DNA of 64,000 nt, taken from positions 372,001 to 436,000 of the forward strand of contig CAXUHB010000001.1 of NCBI GenBank assembly GCA_964250755.1, in the 5' to 3' direction. Within the stretch, counting starts at the first letter, position 1; each line of letters opens with the position of its first letter. Positions 43,187 through 53,777 of the stretch are shown here, piece by piece. The translations under genes and the position numbers were made by a program. The stretch comes from DASWOJ01 sp964250755 (GTDB lineage: Bacteria > Pseudomonadota > Alphaproteobacteria > Acetobacterales > Acetobacteraceae). The notes below the pieces were generated by a model that saw only the letters and a program-made list of their open reading frames with translations, made no database searches and was not told the origin of the DNA.

Positions 43187-43304
43187 CGGCGCACACTATC
43201 CCGGCATGCCGCACCTGCGAAGCCGCCGGGTTACGCGCTGGGCCGCCCTGGCGTATGCAGATGAAAACCACGACGCAAACCAACGCACACGAGGAAACGC
43301 CACC

Positions 43305-45617
<2,313 letters not shown>

Positions 45618-45655
45618 TCCCCGCTGCCTGAACCCGCACGAGAGGGACGCCGACG

Positions 45656-46963
45656 TTGGACCATCCCAGCATGAACCCGTTCGAGGCCGACAGCGCCGCC
45701 GTCGTCAGCCGGCGGCTCAAGAGCATCTTCGGCGGGTCCATCGGCAACCTGATCGAGTGGTACGATTTCTACGTTTACAACTCGTTTGCGATTTACTTCG
45801 CCAAGTCCTTCTCTGCCAGCAACGATACGACCGTGCAGTTCATCACGGCGTTCGGCATCTACGCCGTCGGATTCTTCATCCGTCCGGTGGGCGGGCTGAT
45901 CCTGGGCTACTACGCCGACCGCGCCGGACGGCGGGCGGCGCTGACCTTGTCGGTCATGCTGATGTGCGCCGGGTCGGCGCTGATCGCGGTGCTGCCGACC
46001 TATGCCAGCGTCGGCCTATGGGCGCCGGTGCTGCTGCTCCTGGCCCGGCTGCTGCAAGGGTTGTCCCTGGGCGGGGAGTATGCGTCGTCGGCGACCTACC
46101 TCAGCGAGGTCGCGGGGGAGACGCACCGAGGCTTCTACAGCTCGTTCCAGTACGTCACGCTGATTGGCGGGCAGGTGGTGGCGGCGCTGGTGCTGCTCGT
46201 GATGCAGCAGGCGTTCACGAGCGCGGAGCTGGAGGCGTGGGCCTGGCGCATCCCCTTCGGCATCGGCGCGCTGGGGGCGCTGTACGGGTTCTATCTGCGC
46301 CGCAACCTGGTGGAAACCGACGAATGGAAGCGCGCTGCGAAGGAGCCGCGCGGCAACCTGTTCCGCGAGCTGTTCAAGCACCCGCGGGAGCTGCTGCTGG
46401 TGTTCGGCCTGACGATGGGCGGGACGACGGCGTTCTACACCTTCAGCAGCTACATGCCGACCTACCTTGCCAACACCCTGAAGTTCCCGCGGGAGTGGGT
46501 GGCCGAGATCTCCTTCATCACCCTGATCCTGTATGCGGCGATGCAGCCGCTGTTCGGGGCGCTGAGCGACCGGATCGGGCGGCGCCCGGTGCTGATGTGG
46601 TTCGGCGTCATGGGGACGCTCTGCACCGTGCCAATCCTGACGGCGCTGCAATCCACCCAGGGCTACACCCAGGCGCTGCTGCTGATCCTGGCGGCGCTGA
46701 TGATCGTGTCGGGCTACACGAGCATCAATGCGGTGGTGAAGGCGGAGCTGTTCCCGGCCGGCGTCCGGGCGCTGGGCGTGGGGCTGCCCTACGCGGTGGC
46801 GGCCAGCCTGTTCGGCGGCACGGCCCCGCTGATTGCCCTGCAGTTCAAGGCGGCGGGGCATGAAAGCTGGTTCTACTGGTATGTGACGGGGCTGACGTTC
46901 CTGTCCCTGCTGGTCTATGCGACGATGCGGGACACGAAGCGGCACACGCGGATGGAGAGCTGA
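45656..46963 (+). CDS. MFS transporter of the metabolite:H+ symporter (MHS) family
   Basis: Inner-membrane symporter of 435 residues, 12 predicted helices. The MHS patterns are present: IGNLIEWYDFYVYNSFAIYF, the loop motif GYYADRAGRRAAL, and LLQGLSLGGEYASSATYL, close to alpha-ketoglutarate permease (KgtP) and dicarboxylate carriers. TTG 45656 follows Shine-Dalgarno AGAGGGA; ATG 45671 (MNPFEAD) is an alternative. Same strand as maeB with 38 nt between them, so the pair probably serves uptake and use of C4/C5 acids. The ligand is not fixed by sequence. Confidence 0.92.
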   Translation: MDHPSMNPFEADSAAVVSRRLKSIFGGSIGNLIEWYDFYVYNSFAIYFAKSFSASNDTTVQFITAFGIYAVGFFIRPVGGLILGYYADRAGRRAALTLSVMLMCAGSALIAVLPTYASVGLWAPVLLLLARLLQGLSLGGEYASSATYLSEVAGETHRGFYSSFQYVTLIGGQVVAALVLLVMQQAFTSAELEAWAWRIPFGIGALGALYGFYLRRNLVETDEWKRAAKEPRGNLFRELFKHPRELLLVFGLTMGGTTAFYTFSSYMPTYLANTLKFPREWVAEISFITLILYAAMQPLFGALSDRIGRRPVLMWFGVMGTLCTVPILTALQSTQGYTQALLLILAALMIVSGYTSINAVVKAELFPAGVRALGVGLPYAVAASLFGGTAPLIALQFKAAGHESWFYWYVTGLTFLSLLVYATMRDTKRHTRMES

Positions 46964-46994
46964 GCGCACCGCCCCTGGCCTGATGGTGACTCGC

Positions 46995-47402
46995 ATGGGG
47001 GTCCTGGAACGGCGGCGGCTGCGGCGGGCCATATGGTCCTACGCCCGGGAGCTGCCGTCGCTGCTCCTGCGGGACTACGGGGCCGGGCGTTGGTACTCGG
47101 CGCAGCAGGTGCGCGGGACCGTCGAACGTTCACGGCTAAGCACGGAACACCTGCCCTACGCGCTCCTGATGTTCTCCGAACAGGCCGAGTTCGACCGCCA
47201 CTGCCGCGAAGCCGGCACGCTGTTCGACATCGTTGCGATGCGTAGACAAATCGGCCCCGCGAACTTCCACGACACTATGGAAGGGGCAAGCATGCAAGGA
47301 ATAGGGCCGGGCGGAACACAGGGCCGGGCGGAACACATTGCTCCATCTGCGAGGTTGGACACTCCGGTGGCAGTCACGGGTGAGTTGGACGGCCGGGTCT
47401 GA
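46995..47402 (+). CDS. Small protein of the DUF6559-like type with an altered C-terminus
   Basis: A 135-residue protein whose first 90 residues (LERRRLRRAIWSYARELPSLLLRDYG, GRWYSAQQVRGTVER, LSTEHLPYALLMF) match a small uncharacterised proteobacterial family as I recall it. The last 45 residues, after IGPANFHDT, are low-complexity and are partly encoded by a tandem repeat of GGGCCGGGCGGAACACA (two copies, 47299-47335). The gene follows the MHS transporter by 31 nt, with ATG 46983 as an alternative start. Function unknown. Confidence 0.6.
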   Translation: MGVLERRRLRRAIWSYARELPSLLLRDYGAGRWYSAQQVRGTVERSRLSTEHLPYALLMFSEQAEFDRHCREAGTLFDIVAMRRQIGPANFHDTMEGASMQGIGPGGTQGRAEHIAPSARLDTPVAVTGELDGRV

Positions 47403-47465
47403 TTCTATGGCAGTCGGTTCGCTACGGGATGCGCCCAGAGCGCAACCGCAATCCGGTTCCTGCTC

Positions 47466-48278
47466 CTACGGCGACCGCATCCGCCACAGCTCCCAGGCCC
47501 GCCCCACCAGCCCATTCCCCGTCTGCGCCGCCGCCGCAGCCTCCTCCGTCGTCAGGAACGTCACCGGACCCAGCCGGCCCGCGTCCGACTGCAGCCGGGC
47601 GTTGACCTCCGCATAAACCGCCCGGAACACCGTCTGCCGCACGTCCGCGCCCACCGTGGTCGAGCCGTGGCCGCGCATCAGCACCACCGCGTGCCCGCCC
47701 AGCGTCCGGGCCAGCGCCGTCCCCAGCGCGTCCGACCGAACCAGCAGGTCCGTCGCCGGCCCGGCCACGTCCCGGATCTCGAACACCGGCGTCTCCGGTC
47801 CCAGGAACCCCGCCAGGTGGAACACCGGACGCAGCGCCGCCCCGCCCGCCACGCTGAACGGGATGATCCCGACGGAGTGGCTATGGACCACCGCCTTCAC
47901 ATCCGGGCGCGCCCGGTAGATCGCCCCATGGATGAACCGCTCCAGGTACGGCATCCGCCCCGCCGCGGCGACGGGAGTGCCGTCCAGCTCGAACTCCATG
48001 ATGTCGCCGGCCTGCACCAGCGCCGGAGCCATGCTGCGCGCCAGCAGGAAGCGGCCGGGGTCCTTGTCATGCCGCACGCTGACATGGCCGAAGCCGTCCA
48101 CCACGCCCTGGTCGAACAGGATGTGGTTGGCCGCCACCAGGTCGGCGACCAGCGTGGGGTCTGGCGCCGGCGCCGGCTCCGCTGCGCCCGCCCGACCCGG
48201 CCAGGCCGCGGCCGCCAGCCCGGCCAGGCCGCAGCACAGGCAGCTCCGCCGGCTCAGCCTCACGTGGCAGGCGTCCAC
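47466..48278 (-). CDS. Tat-exported class II aldolase/adducin-family protein
   Basis: A 270-residue zinc-aldolase-fold protein with a twin-arginine signal (LSRRSCLCCGLAGLAAAAWPGRAGA), so it is predicted to fold in the cytosol and act in the periplasm; most relatives are cytosolic sugar-phosphate aldolases. The metal site is visible: VVHSHSVGI gives two His and MRGHGSTTVG the third; the N-terminal HVSVRH motif is also present. The stop of the upstream MBL-fold gene overlaps its start by 19 nt, so the two are coupled. Its substrate is unknown. Confidence 0.85.
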   Translation of the reverse strand: MDACHVRLSRRSCLCCGLAGLAAAAWPGRAGAAEPAPAPDPTLVADLVAANHILFDQGVVDGFGHVSVRHDKDPGRFLLARSMAPALVQAGDIMEFELDGTPVAAAGRMPYLERFIHGAIYRARPDVKAVVHSHSVGIIPFSVAGGAALRPVFHLAGFLGPETPVFEIRDVAGPATDLLVRSDALGTALARTLGGHAVVLMRGHGSTTVGADVRQTVFRAVYAEVNARLQSDAGRLGPVTFLTTEEAAAAAQTGNGLVGRAWELWRMRSP

Positions 48279-49225
48279 AGCAGCGGCGCCAGCGCGTAGC
48301 CGTCGCCCTCACGGACGATGTGCCCGGTGGCCGGGAAGGGCGCATGGTAGAACGACACCTGCATCCGCTCGCTCGCCGCGATGTCCAGCATCCGGCGGCG
48401 GGTGGCCCGCGCCATGGCCGCATCCTGGTCGAACACCGCGGACCACTCGGGGTGGCGGGCGAAGATCAGGGTGTTGTTGGTCACGTCCGACATCACCAGC
48501 AGCTTCGCCCCGCCGGACACGATGGCGAAGCAGGTGTGCCCCGGCGTGTGCCCGGGGGCGCCGATGGCGGTGATGCCGGGCAGCACCTCCTGGTCCCACC
48601 GGTAGGGCGTCACCTGGCCCGCCACCGGCCCGAACACCCGCCGCACGTTGTCGAAGTTGGGCTTGATCCCGTCCGGGGACGACGCCCGCTTGTCGTCGCT
48701 GGTCCAGAACTCCCACTCCGCCGCCGGCACCATGATCTCGGCCTGCGGGAACACCGCCGTGCCGTCCTTCAGGCGGAAGCCGTTGATGTGGTCGGGGTGG
48801 AAGTGGCTGAACAGCACGGTGTCCACCCGCGCCGGGTCGAACCCGGCGGCGCGGAAATTGGCCATCCAGGTGCCGCTGGTCGGCGCACCCAGGTCGCCGT
48901 TGCCGGTGTCCACCAGCACCAGCTTGCCGCCGGTGTTGACCACCAGCGTCGTGAAGGTGACCGGGAAGCGGTCGGTCGGCAGGAAGTTGTCTGCCAGCGC
49001 CTGCTGCAATGCGCCCGGCGGCGCATTGGGCACGAAGCCGTCCAGCCCGCGGTAGGCCATGCCGTCATGAATGGCCGTGACCTGCATGTCGCCCACGCGG
49101 TAGCGGAAGAAACCCGGCGCCTGCGCCGTGGCAGGCGGCTGCGCGGCGTCCGCCAGGCGGGGCAGGGCGGCGGCTGCAAGCGTAGCGCCCAGGCTGGACC
49201 CAATGGTTCGGCGTGTGATCAGCAT
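48260..49225 (-). CDS. Tat-exported MBL-fold metallo-hydrolase
   Basis: A 321-residue metallo-beta-lactamase-fold hydrolase with a twin-arginine signal at its N-terminus (TRRTIGSSLGATLAAAALPRLADA). The zinc motif is FSHFHPDHINGF (HxHxDH), with further ligands in GAPGHTPGHT and MSDVTNN. Quorum-quenching lactonases and other secreted MBL enzymes share this layout. ATG 49225 is chosen because the conserved signal peptide begins there. It is the first gene of a two-gene unit with the exported aldolase. Confidence 0.9.
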   Translation of the reverse strand: MLITRRTIGSSLGATLAAAALPRLADAAQPPATAQAPGFFRYRVGDMQVTAIHDGMAYRGLDGFVPNAPPGALQQALADNFLPTDRFPVTFTTLVVNTGGKLVLVDTGNGDLGAPTSGTWMANFRAAGFDPARVDTVLFSHFHPDHINGFRLKDGTAVFPQAEIMVPAAEWEFWTSDDKRASSPDGIKPNFDNVRRVFGPVAGQVTPYRWDQEVLPGITAIGAPGHTPGHTCFAIVSGGAKLLVMSDVTNNTLIFARHPEWSAVFDQDAAMARATRRRMLDIAASERMQVSFYHAPFPATGHIVREGDGYALAPLLWTPAT

Positions 49226-49385
49226 CGTGCCCTCCCGCGGCTTGGTTGCGGAGGATTGTAGGCCGGGACGCCGCCCCTGCGCCAGGGCAGTTCCCGGTCC
49301 AAAGCCGCGCAAACCCTCGGCGCTCGCGGACGGGCCCGTGCGGGAGGGGCCAGGCGCGTCGCGTCCGGCTCCTGGCGCGTCCGTG

Positions 49386-50102
49386 CTAGCCGGCGGGCGA
49401 CGGCACCGGGGCCGGCATCTGCATCGGCGCTGGCTCGGCAGAGGGCCGCGGGGCGGCGGGGGCAGCGCCTTCCTGGATCATCTCGATCCGTCCGGTGATC
49501 TGCCCGCCGTCCTCCACTTGCAGGCGGCGGCAGCGGGCGGTGCCCAGCACCTTGCCGGTGGCGCGCACGACCAGGTTGCCGCGGGCGGTCAGGGTGCCGT
49601 CAATCACGCCGGCGATCTCCGCATCCTCGACCTCGACCTCGCCCTTGAACACGCCGCCCTGGGCGATGCTCAGCTCGGTGGCCTGGATCATGCTAGCCTC
49701 GACCGTGCCCTCCACCACCAGGCGCTCCGCGTCGGCGACGGTGCCCTGCAGGCTGATGCCACGGCCCACGACCAGCGTGCGGCGCTCCGCCGGCTCGCGC
49801 GGGCGGCTGGGCTGGATGCCGGGGCGCGGCGGCTGCGGCGCCATGCCCGGCGCGGGCTGCGGGCCGGAGGCGGGCGGGGCAGGCGGAGTGTTCGGCGTGG
49901 GGAACGGCGTGCGACCCATGGCGGGAGCCTCCTTTGGCGCGGCAGGACGGTAAGGGGGAACGCCCACGCCGCTGTCGGCAGGCGGGCGCGGCGGGGCAGG
50001 CGGGGTGGACGCGGCCGGGCTGGACGCGGCGGTGGGCGCCGCGCTGCTGGGCGCCGGCTCCGGGGCGTCGGGTGCTTGGTCGGGTCGGCGGCGCTTGAAC
50101 AA
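49386..50102 (-). CDS. Bactofilin-family polymer-forming cytoskeletal protein
   Basis: A 238-residue bactofilin (DUF583): residues about 1-105 are a Pro/Ala-rich disordered arm with the positively charged start MFKRRRPDQ, and residues about 110-210 form the right-handed beta-helix core (LVVGRGISLQGTVADAERLVVEGTV, then repeating EVEVEDAEIAGVIDGTLTA). The C-terminal 30 residues are again Pro/Ala-rich. Bactofilins form membrane-associated filaments involved in cell shape or stalk formation. It is alone on the minus strand, between exported enzymes and the EI24 protein. Confidence 0.9.
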   Translation of the reverse strand: MFKRRRPDQAPDAPEPAPSSAAPTAASSPAASTPPAPPRPPADSGVGVPPYRPAAPKEAPAMGRTPFPTPNTPPAPPASGPQPAPGMAPQPPRPGIQPSRPREPAERRTLVVGRGISLQGTVADAERLVVEGTVEASMIQATELSIAQGGVFKGEVEVEDAEIAGVIDGTLTARGNLVVRATGKVLGTARCRRLQVEDGGQITGRIEMIQEGAAPAAPRPSAEPAPMQMPAPVPSPAG

Positions 50103-50227
50103 GGGAACCCCCCTTCAGGGATGCGCGCCCGCTGCCGGGGCGGCGGGGGGTGCAGTCGGGATGGGTGCCCTAACATGCCCCGGGGCCGGGGAACAACCCG
50201 CAAGTGCCGGTTCGCCTGCCCGCGCGC

Positions 50228-50911
50228 CTACCGCAGCAGGGCAGCCGCTTCGGTCCGGCGGTTCAGCACGTGGACCATCGCCGCCGCGCCCAGCACCGGC
50301 ACGAGCAGGTTGACGACCGGCACCAGGCTCGCTGCGGCGAGCGCTGCGCCCTGCGCCAGCACGGCCCAGCGGCGCGCGCCATGCGCCCGCAGCGCGTCGG
50401 CCCGCGTCATCCGCCGCATCGCGACGCCGACGAACAGGCCGCGCCCGATGGCCCATCCCGTGATGATCCAGCCCAGCACCAGGCCCACCCCGGGCAGCAC
50501 GATCAGCAGCACCAGCGCCACCATCTGCAGCGCCAGCACCTGCAGGCCCAGCACCGCCCCGTCCCACGCCTGCACCGCCAGCGGCGCACCCTGCGGGCGC
50601 GGCAGCTCCGGGTAGAAGCGGCGCTCCACCGCGTCCGCGATCCGGTCAATATACAGTGTCGCCACCAGCAGCGCCGCCGGCACGAACAGATACACCGACA
50701 GGAACGCCGTCCCGGCCCCGCCCGCCGCCGCCGCCAGCCAAGCCAGCCAGTGCGGCCACCCCGGCGCCAGCACCAGCGCCTGCACCCCCCACGCCACCCC
50801 CGCGGCAATGCCCACGAAAACCAGCAGGGACAGCGCCAGGCTCCGCAGCACGACCCCCAGGAACACGGGATCGTCGAGCTGGGCCGCGGCGCGCAGCAGC
50901 GGTGAGAACAT
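50228..50911 (-). CDS. EI24-domain (CysZ-like) membrane protein
   Basis: A 227-residue inner-membrane protein with four or more hydrophobic helices (about residues 20-45, 60-90, 115-165 and 185-210). The EI24/CysZ pattern is recognisable by AVERRFYPELPRPQGAPLA and the following two helices. CysZ in other bacteria takes up sulfate, but many EI24 proteins have other roles, and no cysteine genes are nearby. Start at ATG 50911, 114 nt from the divergent adenosine kinase. Confidence 0.85.
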   Translation of the reverse strand: MFSPLLRAAAQLDDPVFLGVVLRSLALSLLVFVGIAAGVAWGVQALVLAPGWPHWLAWLAAAAGGAGTAFLSVYLFVPAALLVATLYIDRIADAVERRFYPELPRPQGAPLAVQAWDGAVLGLQVLALQMVALVLLIVLPGVGLVLGWIITGWAIGRGLFVGVAMRRMTRADALRAHGARRWAVLAQGAALAAASLVPVVNLLVPVLGAAAMVHVLNRRTEAAALLR

Positions 50912-51025
50912 CGGGCCTCCTGTGATGCAGGCTGTGATGCGCCGGGCACGGGTTGCCGCGGATGGGGCCGGATGTTAGGCGCAGCCGCCCCGCATCACGC
51001 CCCCCGCATCCAGCTAGGACCTCCC

Positions 51026-52018
51026 ATGCCCCAGAACCAGCCCCGCTTCGATATCCTGGGCATCGGCAACGCCATCGTGGACGTCGTCGCTCCCACCGGC
51101 GAGGACTTCCTGTCCCGCCACGACCTCCGCAAGGGCGGCATGGCGCTGATCTCCGCCGAACAGGCGGAGGCCCTCTACGCTGCGATGCCCCCGGGCCAGG
51201 AGAGCAGCGGCGGATCCGTCGCCAACACCTGCGCCGTGGCCGCCGGGCTGGGCGCGCGCGTGGCCTACCTGGGCAAGGTGGCGGACGACGCGCTGGGCCG
51301 GACCTTCCGGGACGACATCGCCAGGGCCGGCGTCCATTTCCCTACCCCGCCCTTGCACGGCGGCGCGCCGACCGCCCGCTGCCTGATCGCCGTAACGCCG
51401 GACGGCCAGCGCACCATGAGCACCTTCCTCGGCGCCTGCGTCAGCTTCGGCCCGGCGGACCTGGACGAGGCGGCGGTGGCGGACTCAGCCGTCACCTACC
51501 TCGAAGGCTACCTCTTCGACCCGCCGGAGGCCAAGGCCGCCTTCGCCCGCGCCGCCGAGGTCGCGCACGCCGCCGGCCGCCTGGTGGCGCTGTCCCTCTC
51601 TGACGCCTTCTGCGTGGACAGGCACCGCGCCGCGTTCCGCACCCTCGTGCAAGGGTCTGTGGACATCCTGTTCGCCAACGAGGCCGAGCTGTGCAGCCTG
51701 TATCAGGAGAACGCCTGGCAGGACGCCGCCGCCCGCGCCGGCCGGGATGTGGCCCTGGCCGTGCTGACCCGCGGCGCGGACGGCAGCGTGGCCGTGCGCG
51801 GGGGGGAGCGAGTGGAGATCGCCGCCGCACCGGCCCAGGTGGTGGACACGACAGGGGCGGGCGACGCTTACGCCGCCGGGTTCCTGGCCGCCCATGCAGC
51901 GGGGCGCCCGCTGGCGGCTTGCGGGCACCTGGGCAGCCTGGCGGCGGCGGCAGCCATCGGGGCCTATGGCGCGCGCCCGGCGGTGGACCTGCGGGCGATG
52001 GCGGCGGCGGCGGGCTGA
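51026..52018 (+). CDS. PfkB-family adenosine kinase
   Basis: ATP-dependent sugar/nucleoside kinase of 330 residues, probably phosphorylating adenosine to AMP. The family start FDILGIGNAIVDVVAP, the substrate-binding GGSVANTCAVAAGLG, and the second PfkB signature DTTGAGDAYAAGFLAAHAAG with the catalytic Asp (GAGD) are intact. Purine salvage is consistent with guaA and guaB elsewhere in the window but it is not near them. A hairpin (52010-52035) covers the stop. Confidence 0.93.
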   Translation: MPQNQPRFDILGIGNAIVDVVAPTGEDFLSRHDLRKGGMALISAEQAEALYAAMPPGQESSGGSVANTCAVAAGLGARVAYLGKVADDALGRTFRDDIARAGVHFPTPPLHGGAPTARCLIAVTPDGQRTMSTFLGACVSFGPADLDEAAVADSAVTYLEGYLFDPPEAKAAFARAAEVAHAAGRLVALSLSDAFCVDRHRAAFRTLVQGSVDILFANEAELCSLYQENAWQDAAARAGRDVALAVLTRGADGSVAVRGGERVEIAAAPAQVVDTTGAGDAYAAGFLAAHAAGRPLAACGHLGSLAAAAAIGAYGARPAVDLRAMAAAAG

Positions 52019-52035
52019 GCGGAGCGGCAGCCCGC
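52010..52035 (+). terminator. Candidate terminator hairpin after adenosine kinase
   Basis: GCGGGCT (52010-52016) pairs with AGCCCGC (52029-52035) across a 12-nt loop and includes the stop codon of the kinase. No T-run follows, so termination may depend on Rho or the structure may only protect the 3-prime end. Confidence 0.35.
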
Positions 52036-52152
52036 GCCGGTAGGCGTCCCAAGCGGTCGGAGCGGGCCGCCGGAACCAAAGCTGCATCTGCTCGTTCCCT
52101 GGGGGTGCCGCGCCGGATGCGCGTCTGACGCCACCCCACCGGAGGATCGCCG

Positions 52153-52815
52153 ATGCATAAGCTGCTGATGTTGTCTGCTGCGCTGCTCGGACTGTCTGTT
52201 GGGCCGGTGCTGGCCCAAACCGCTGCGCCGGGCAGCGCGGGCGCGCCGCCGGAAGCCGGCGCCGGTGGCACGGCGATGACCGGCATGCGCCCGATGCGCG
52301 GCCAGACCCGGCAGCCCGTCGGGATGCGCCAGGCGCCCCGGCCCGCGTCCCGCGCCACGCCGGCATCAGCCCGCGCCGGCACCCGCGGCACGGGGCGCGC
52401 CGCCCCGGCCAGCGTCGCGCAGGACGACGGCGTGGACGTGCCGCGCACCGGCGACTACCGTGGTGGCGCGGGGTCGCCCAGCAGCACGGCCGCCAGCAAC
52501 ATCACCTCGCGCGACACGCGGTCCGAGATCGCGCCCCGCCTGCCAGATCCGGGCGCCGACGCCAACACGCCTCGCGCCCTTCTGGCTGCAGCCGACCGCG
52601 CCCTGGCCGCCAACCGCACCGGCGCCGCCCAGGAGGCGCTTGAGCGGGCCGAGACCCGCCTGCTCAGCCGCTCGACCGACCCCAGCATGGCCGGCATGCC
52701 GGACGGCTCTGCCGCCGTGCAGGCCATCGGCTCGGCCCGCCGCGCCCTGGCGGCGCGCGACGTCCCCGCCGCCCGGTCGGCGATCAACGCGGCCATGAGC
52801 GGCTTGGGCAGCTGA
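52153..52815 (+). CDS. Secreted Ala/Arg-rich hypothetical protein
   Basis: A 220-residue exported protein with a clear Sec signal peptide (residues 1-21, MLSAALLGLSVGPVLA then Q). The first 110 residues after it are low-complexity (Pro, Ala, Gly, Arg). The C-terminal 85 residues form a helical repeat-like domain: LLAAADRALAANRTGAAQEALERAETRLL and later AIGSARRALAARDVPAARSAINAAM, which resembles two copies of one helix-turn-helix unit. Recognised only as an uncharacterised protein. Start ATG 52153 is preceded by Shine-Dalgarno GGAGGA at 52141-52146. Confidence 0.7.
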   Translation: MHKLLMLSAALLGLSVGPVLAQTAAPGSAGAPPEAGAGGTAMTGMRPMRGQTRQPVGMRQAPRPASRATPASARAGTRGTGRAAPASVAQDDGVDVPRTGDYRGGAGSPSSTAASNITSRDTRSEIAPRLPDPGADANTPRALLAAADRALAANRTGAAQEALERAETRLLSRSTDPSMAGMPDGSAAVQAIGSARRALAARDVPAARSAINAAMSGLGS

Positions 52816-52837
52816 CCGCCAGCCGGAGCTAGCCGGC

Positions 52838-53134
52838 GTGGCGGCTTGGGGCATTGGGCGGGGCCGGCCAGCGACGTCCCCGGCTCCTCTGTCCAACCCC
52901 TGGGCGCCCGCCGTGGCTCCGTCCACGCTCAAGTGGCGGCCATGGCGCGGGCCGCGCACGCCGCTGGGCTGGATGCTTATCCTGGCCGGCCTGGCCCTTG
53001 CCGCGTTCGCGGTCTCGCCGCGGCTGATTGCCCATGGCATTCGCACCTATCAGGCCGTGCCTGATCCTGACGACGCAGATGGCGAGATGGACGATTGGAC
53101 GGTGCCGCCGCCCCGGCGGGAGTTCGCCATCTGA
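52838..53134 (+). CDS. Small membrane protein, hypothetical
   Basis: A 98-residue protein with one membrane segment (about residues 44-64, GWMLILAGLALAAFAVSPR), a basic N-terminal region and a short acidic then basic tail (DPDDADGEMDDW, PPPRREFAI). GTG 52838 is the start; it follows the secreted protein by 22 nt. No function is assigned. The next supported gene is 640 nt downstream. Confidence 0.5.
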   Translation: MAAWGIGRGRPATSPAPLSNPWAPAVAPSTLKWRPWRGPRTPLGWMLILAGLALAAFAVSPRLIAHGIRTYQAVPDPDDADGEMDDWTVPPPRREFAI

Positions 53135-53625
53135 CGCTGCCGGCCAATCCGCCCGATCACGTCCCATCTTCAGCGCTCCACCGCCCCGCACATGGTTAAA
53201 CGCGGCCTGCCGCCCGGCGTGGTCAACGTGGTCGTCGGCTTCCCGATCCTAGGTGCTCAGTCCCGGGGTGTGGTGTGACGGGTCGAGCCTGAACCGTTCT
53301 GGTTCTTGGGTCCAGGCTTGCCCGCTTCGCCCCACTCGGCTGACAGCACCCCACCCTCACCGGCGACGACCTCTGGGGCGCAGCCATCAGCCTACCCGCA
53401 GCCGCCGTTGCGTGACTGTGCTCCTGGTCCGTGCCGCCAACCGTACTGTCCCGCCCCGTTCTGTGGCGTGACCCCAAAGAGGGTGCCCGCCGGTCTAGTA
53501 GAGATGCCTGCTCATGTTCGGTGGCAGGTTGTACTACTTGGTCAAACGAACGGACAATGTTGGCGAAGCCCGGAGCGTTTGGGCCAATGGCGGAATTGGC
53601 TGGGTTTCCTGCCCGGAGACCACCC
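53135..53625. other. Intergenic stretch, probably scar DNA
   Basis: About 490 nt with no supported gene. A short segment near 53187-53230 reads RGLPPGVVNVVVG, similar to an aldehyde dehydrogenase motif, but the match is only about 13 residues. The base composition drops toward the right end, where it joins a transposase remnant, so it may be the left flank of an insertion sequence and its former target. Confidence 0.45.
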
Positions 53626-53724
53626 ATGTCGCTCCTGTCGCAGCCGCTTCGGTCCGTGCCCGACGACACCGCCCGCATCGCGCGCGCCGCGTTCCGGCGC
53701 GGCAACCCGTATGTGCTGTTGCGG
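53626..53724 (+). pseudogene. N-terminal remnant of an IS1182-type transposase
   Basis: ATG 53626 begins MSLLSQPLRSVPDDTARIARA and continues AFRRGNPYVLLR, the conserved first 33 residues of IS1182-family transposases (pattern PxPxxxVPxxTxRxARAAFxxGNPY). After 53724 the sequence no longer matches and no DDE catalytic residue remains. The rest of the element is missing. It marks an old insertion or deletion that ends 16 nt before the promoter of the next gene. Confidence 0.6.
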
Positions 53725-53740
53725 ATCAAGCTCATGAACC

Positions 53741-53777
53741 TTGACCCTGGCCCACCAACAATGTTCTTGTTTCGTTC
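53741..53777 (+). promoter_or_regulatory. Promoter overlapped by a perfect LexA-type box
   Basis: TTGACC (53741-53746), 18 nt, then TCTTGT (53765-53770) as -35 and -10. A perfect GTTC-N7-GTTC lies at 53763-53766 and 53774-53777, covering the -10 region. The ATG of the next gene is at 53778, so transcription starting about 7 nt after the -10 would begin at or next to the start codon: a leaderless mRNA whose promoter would be blocked by LexA. Confidence 0.6.

Noticed and set aside
53187..53230. Possible aldehyde dehydrogenase fragment (RGLPPGVVNVVVG)
   Set aside because: Only about 13 residues match, with a stop soon after and nothing upstream; too short to claim a pseudogene.
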